This document shows positions 61,434 through 64,000 of a DNA stretch of 64,000 nt, in pieces. Below the pieces are notes generated by a model, which was not told where the DNA came from, made no database searches, and saw only the letters and a list, made by a program, of their open reading frames with translations. This stretch comes from Sphingobacterium multivorum (GTDB lineage: Bacteria; Bacteroidota; Bacteroidia; Sphingobacteriales; Sphingobacteriaceae), in NCBI RefSeq assembly GCF_039511225.1, contig NZ_CP154261.1, positions 5,332,001-5,396,000 on the forward strand, read 5' to 3'. Position numbers and translations under genes: made by a program. Positions within the stretch are counted from its first letter, which is position 1; each line of letters starts with the position of its first letter.

Positions 61434-61473
61434 TAAGCCATTTATACCGCGAAGAACAGGTATAAATGGCTTA
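61434..61473 (-). terminator. Strong intercistronic hairpin between araA and the symporter
   Basis: Perfect 15-bp stem TAAGCCATTTATACC/GGTATAAATGGCTTA with a 10-nt loop, starting 6 nt after the araA stop. No T-run follows on the minus strand, so it may act as partial terminator, 3' protector of an araBDA mRNA, or RNase processing site. Confidence 0.55.
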
Positions 61474-61478
61474 GTTTA

Positions 61479-62981
61479 TTATTTACTCAGTAAATAATAC
61501 AGTTCATTCCATTTCAATTGATCTTCGAGTCTTGCTACCGTAGTGTCCTCGTCGATCAATACATATTCCAGTCCGGCAATACGTGCAAAATCTTCCAGGT
61601 ATTCGGGTGTTAAGCTCAAGCTGTAGGCAGTATGGTGCGCACCCCCAGCCAGAATCCAGGCACTGCAACCTGTTTTCATATCGGGCAGCGGTTTCCATAA
61701 CACCCGTGCGACAGGAAGCTTAGGGAGTTCTTCTTCTACAGCAACACCTTGTACTTTGTTTACGATCAAACGGAAACGCGTTCCCATATCGACCAAAGAA
61801 GCATTCAATGCATCACCACTTTGGCCATTAAAAACCAAGCGAGCAGGATCTGCCTTGCCGCCAATGCCTAGTGGATGCACTTCTATTCGTGGTTTTCCAA
61901 TTGCCAATGCGGGGTCCACTTCCAACATGTGTGAGCCAAGTACCATGGGATTCTGCGGATCAAAATGATAGGTGTAGTCTTCCATAAATGCCGTCGTACC
62001 CGGTAATCCTGCTCCCATTATTTTGCAAGCACGCACCAAAGCTGGGGTCTTCCAATCCCCTTCACCGGCAAAACCATACCCCTCAGCCATTAAACGCTGT
62101 ACCGCCAGGCCCGGAAGTTGTACCATGCCATGCAGATCCTCAAAAGTATCCGTAAAACCTTTAAAGTCTCCTTGTTCCAAAAACTTCCGTAGGCCAATTT
62201 CTATCTTAGCAGCTTCGATGAGGTTAGCACGATATTCACCGCCAGCTTTCACATTTTCGGCTAGCTCATAAGTTGCTTCGTACTCTACTAATAATGCCGC
62301 GATTTCCGCTTCAGTGCTCGCATTAATCACCTCCACTAGATCCCCAATGGCATAGGTGTTTACAGCGAAACCAAATTGCGACTCTGCCTCTACTTTATCG
62401 CCATCTGTAACAGCCACATAACGCATATTGTCACCAAAGCGTGCAAATTTGGCTCCTTGCCAGTCATGCCAGCCTGCGGCTGCACGCGCCCAAACATTAA
62501 TCCGTTCCAATACTTCCGCATCTTGCCAATGGCCAGTGACGACTTTACGCGCTATTTTTAAGCGGCTAACGATATGTCCAAATTCACGATCCCCATGTGC
62601 ACTTTGGTTAAGGTTCATAAAATCCATATCGATACTCTGCCACGGGATATCCTGGTTGTACTGCGTATGCAGATGCAACAATGGCTTTTGCAGTGCTTTT
62701 AATCCCCTAATCCACATCTTTGCCGGTGAAAAGGTATGCATCCAGGTAATGACCCCAATACAATTTTTTTCACTGTTGGCGGCTGCCAATGTTGCATAAA
62801 TCTCGTCTGTATTTTTTACGATCGGTTTATATTTTACCGTTACCGGAATCACAGGCTGTACATTTAAATAGGCTGCAATTTCTTCCGCATGTACGGCTAC
62901 TTGTTTTAAGGTTTCTTCTCCATATAGATCTTGGCTTCCAACGATAAACCAGACCTCAAGTTCTTTTAAATTGATATTCAT
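61479..62981 (-). CDS. araA: L-arabinose isomerase
   Basis: Cytosolic enzyme converting L-arabinose to L-ribulose, 500 residues, full length. Motifs: WFIVGSQDLYGEETLKQV at the N-terminus, WMHTFSPAKMWI, GEGDWKTPALVRACKIMG, FMEDYTYHFD and GSHMLEVDPAL, which supply the metal-binding Glu/His residues, and ILAGGAHHTAYS near the end. Follows araD by 39 nt. Confidence 0.97.
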   Translation of the reverse strand: MNINLKELEVWFIVGSQDLYGEETLKQVAVHAEEIAAYLNVQPVIPVTVKYKPIVKNTDEIYATLAAANSEKNCIGVITWMHTFSPAKMWIRGLKALQKPLLHLHTQYNQDIPWQSIDMDFMNLNQSAHGDREFGHIVSRLKIARKVVTGHWQDAEVLERINVWARAAAGWHDWQGAKFARFGDNMRYVAVTDGDKVEAESQFGFAVNTYAIGDLVEVINASTEAEIAALLVEYEATYELAENVKAGGEYRANLIEAAKIEIGLRKFLEQGDFKGFTDTFEDLHGMVQLPGLAVQRLMAEGYGFAGEGDWKTPALVRACKIMGAGLPGTTAFMEDYTYHFDPQNPMVLGSHMLEVDPALAIGKPRIEVHPLGIGGKADPARLVFNGQSGDALNASLVDMGTRFRLIVNKVQGVAVEEELPKLPVARVLWKPLPDMKTGCSAWILAGGAHHTAYSLSLTPEYLEDFARIAGLEYVLIDEDTTVARLEDQLKWNELYYLLSK

Positions 62982-63020
62982 GTTAATTGTAGTTTTTGCT
63001 CTATTTTTTATTATTCAGCA

Positions 63021-63713
63021 TTATTGACCATAATAGGCATTGTTTCCATGTTTCCGTTCGTAATGCTTTTTGATCAATGCAGGCTTTAATCGAGGTGCAT
63101 TCGGGTTGATCTGTTCTGTCAACCAAGCCATTTTCGCCACCTGTTCCAACACCGCACTGTTATAGACAGACTTTATTCCGGTTTTACCCCAAGCAAACGG
63201 CGCGTGGTTGCCAACCAGAATCATTTCCACTTCTTGATAGTCCAGCTTATTTTCGACAAAGTGATTGATAATTTGAAACCCCGTTTCATGTTCGTAGTTT
63301 CCGGCGATCATCTCATCGTGCATTGGTGGGGCACAAGGAATATCGACGGTCAAATGATCGGCATGTGTCGTTCCAAAAATGGGAATATCCCGCTGTGCCT
63401 GTGCCCATGCTGTCGCATAGGTGGAGTGTGTATGTGTTATACCGCCAATCTCTTTCCACTGTTTATACAATAGGGCATGGGTTTTCGTATCTGATGATGG
63501 CCGAAGATTACCCTCAACCACATGACCATCAAAATCTACAATCACCATATGTTCCGGTGTAAGCTCCTCATAAGGGACCCCACTGGGTTTAATGGCAAAA
63601 ACTTCATGGTGACGGTCAACAACACTCACATTTCCAAATGTAAAAAGCACCAATCCCAGCTGGGGCAATTGCATATTGCAATGGTAGGCTTCTTCTTTAA
63701 TTGAATTATACAT
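63021..63713 (-). CDS. araD: L-ribulose-5-phosphate 4-epimerase
   Basis: Converts L-ribulose-5-phosphate to D-xylulose-5-phosphate, 230 residues. Class II aldolase-like fold: GNVSVVD and IKPSGV for phosphate binding, Asp75 in PSSDTKTH, zinc ligands His94 and His96 in ITHTHSTYATAW, and His170 in VGNHAPFAWG. These align with the E. coli enzyme residues shifted by one. Start placed at 63713 (MYNSIKEEAYHCNMQLP); an ATG at 63821 lies inside araB and adds unrelated residues. Starts 17 nt after the araB stop. Confidence 0.96.
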   Translation of the reverse strand: MYNSIKEEAYHCNMQLPQLGLVLFTFGNVSVVDRHHEVFAIKPSGVPYEELTPEHMVIVDFDGHVVEGNLRPSSDTKTHALLYKQWKEIGGITHTHSTYATAWAQAQRDIPIFGTTHADHLTVDIPCAPPMHDEMIAGNYEHETGFQIINHFVENKLDYQEVEMILVGNHAPFAWGKTGIKSVYNSAVLEQVAKMAWLTEQINPNAPRLKPALIKKHYERKHGNNAYYGQ

Positions 63714-63730
63714 GATTAAAATTTGAATGG

Positions 63731-64000
63731 TTAAACAGTAATGGCGAGCGATTCCTTTCCTTCGACAAAAGCTCCCAGCGCCCGGTAATGTGCATAGCGC
63801 TCGGCATAAATGGACACCCATTTTTCCTCAGGGATATAAGTCCGTTCAAAACCTTGTCCCATTGCCTTCATGGCGTCCTCGACCCGGTTATATAAACCAG
63901 CAGCTGTTGCGGCAAACATGGCTGCGCCAATGGCACAAGTCTGTTCACTTTTATGAATACGGATAGGCATATTCATCACATTGGCCATCATTTGCATAAT
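63731..64000 (-). CDS. araB: Ribulokinase, C-terminal fragment (cut by window edge)
   Basis: Last 89 residues of an FGGY-family sugar kinase, open to the right edge. MNMPIRIHKSEQTCAIGAAM is the typical FGGY C-terminal motif (replacing residues near the hinge, then SGAAIFAA-type GAAMFAATAAG), and the position directly before araD and araA identifies L-ribulokinase. Phosphorylates L-ribulose with ATP. It is the most upstream gene of the operon visible here; promoter and regulator must lie beyond 64000. Confidence 0.93.
   Translation of the reverse strand: MMQMMANVMNMPIRIHKSEQTCAIGAAMFAATAAGLYNRVEDAMKAMGQGFERTYIPEEKWVSIYAERYAHYRALGAFVEGKESLAITV

Noticed and set aside
63714..63821. Upstream extension of araD to an ATG at 63821
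   Set aside because: The extra 36 residues overlap araB and do not resemble AraD; the internal ATG at 63713 gives the conserved N-terminus and residue numbering.

Overview
The window looks like chromosomal DNA of a Bacteroidota bacterium, most likely a member of the Sphingobacteriaceae (Sphingobacterium/Pedobacter type). The signs are three SusC/RagA outer-membrane transporters, two SusD-type lipoproteins, FecR/ECF-sigma regulatory pairs, many lipoproteins with a late lipobox Cys, moderately AT-rich DNA, and recurrent TAnnTTTG promoter-like elements. The species is an inference from gene content only.

Layout. 1-14435 (minus strand): two paralogous nutrient-uptake loci in tandem, each ordered ECF sigma, FecR anti-sigma, SusC. 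The complete one (14435 to 5545) continues with SusD, a zinc-metallohydrolase lipoprotein and a DUF4302 lipoprotein, and ends in a terminator. The second (5130 to 1) runs off the left edge inside susC. Both carry the same hairpin between fecR and susC. 14821-20560 (plus): a complete seven-gene Mrp cation/proton antiporter operon. 20618-27407: a lactonase-family protein, a SurA-like isomerase, an NTF2-like protein, cysS and der. 27576-32410 (minus): a SusC/SusD pair with no sigma/anti-sigma, but with a good promoter and a palindromic operator candidate. 32762-33348 (minus): five identical initiator tRNA-Met genes in tandem. 33464-41889: housekeeping genes era, uvrC, a class A penicillin-binding protein, ispF, a single-domain glycogen-synthase-like protein, panC and panD. 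42010-47135: a small unknown membrane/secreted protein, a TonB receptor with a Cys pair in its plug, a secreted thioredoxin-fold protein and two FKBP-like lipoproteins. 47136-48382: a 1.25-kb gene-poor stretch with an 11-bp-phased repeat element and a GC-richer block of unknown origin. 48383-53601: NAD synthetase, a DUF4136 lipoprotein, and a DEDDh exonuclease next to a cNMP/CBS/DUF294 protein. 53657-64000 (minus): an L-arabinose/arabinan operon, transcribed from araB (cut by the right edge) through araD, araA, a sodium/sugar symporter, an aldose epimerase, two GH51 arabinofuranosidases and a GH43 enzyme.

How it works together. GH43 and GH51 enzymes release arabinose from arabinan or arabinoxylan oligomers. 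The mutarotase and symporter feed it to AraA, AraB and AraD, giving D-xylulose-5-phosphate. The sigma/FecR/SusC loci are cell-surface signalling uptake systems whose substrates cannot be read from sequence. The features that best reward a second look are non-coding: the phased 11-bp repeats at 47428-47517, the shared fecR-susC hairpins, the ABBA repeats between the GH51 genes, the terminator touching a start codon at 42010, and the tRNA array.
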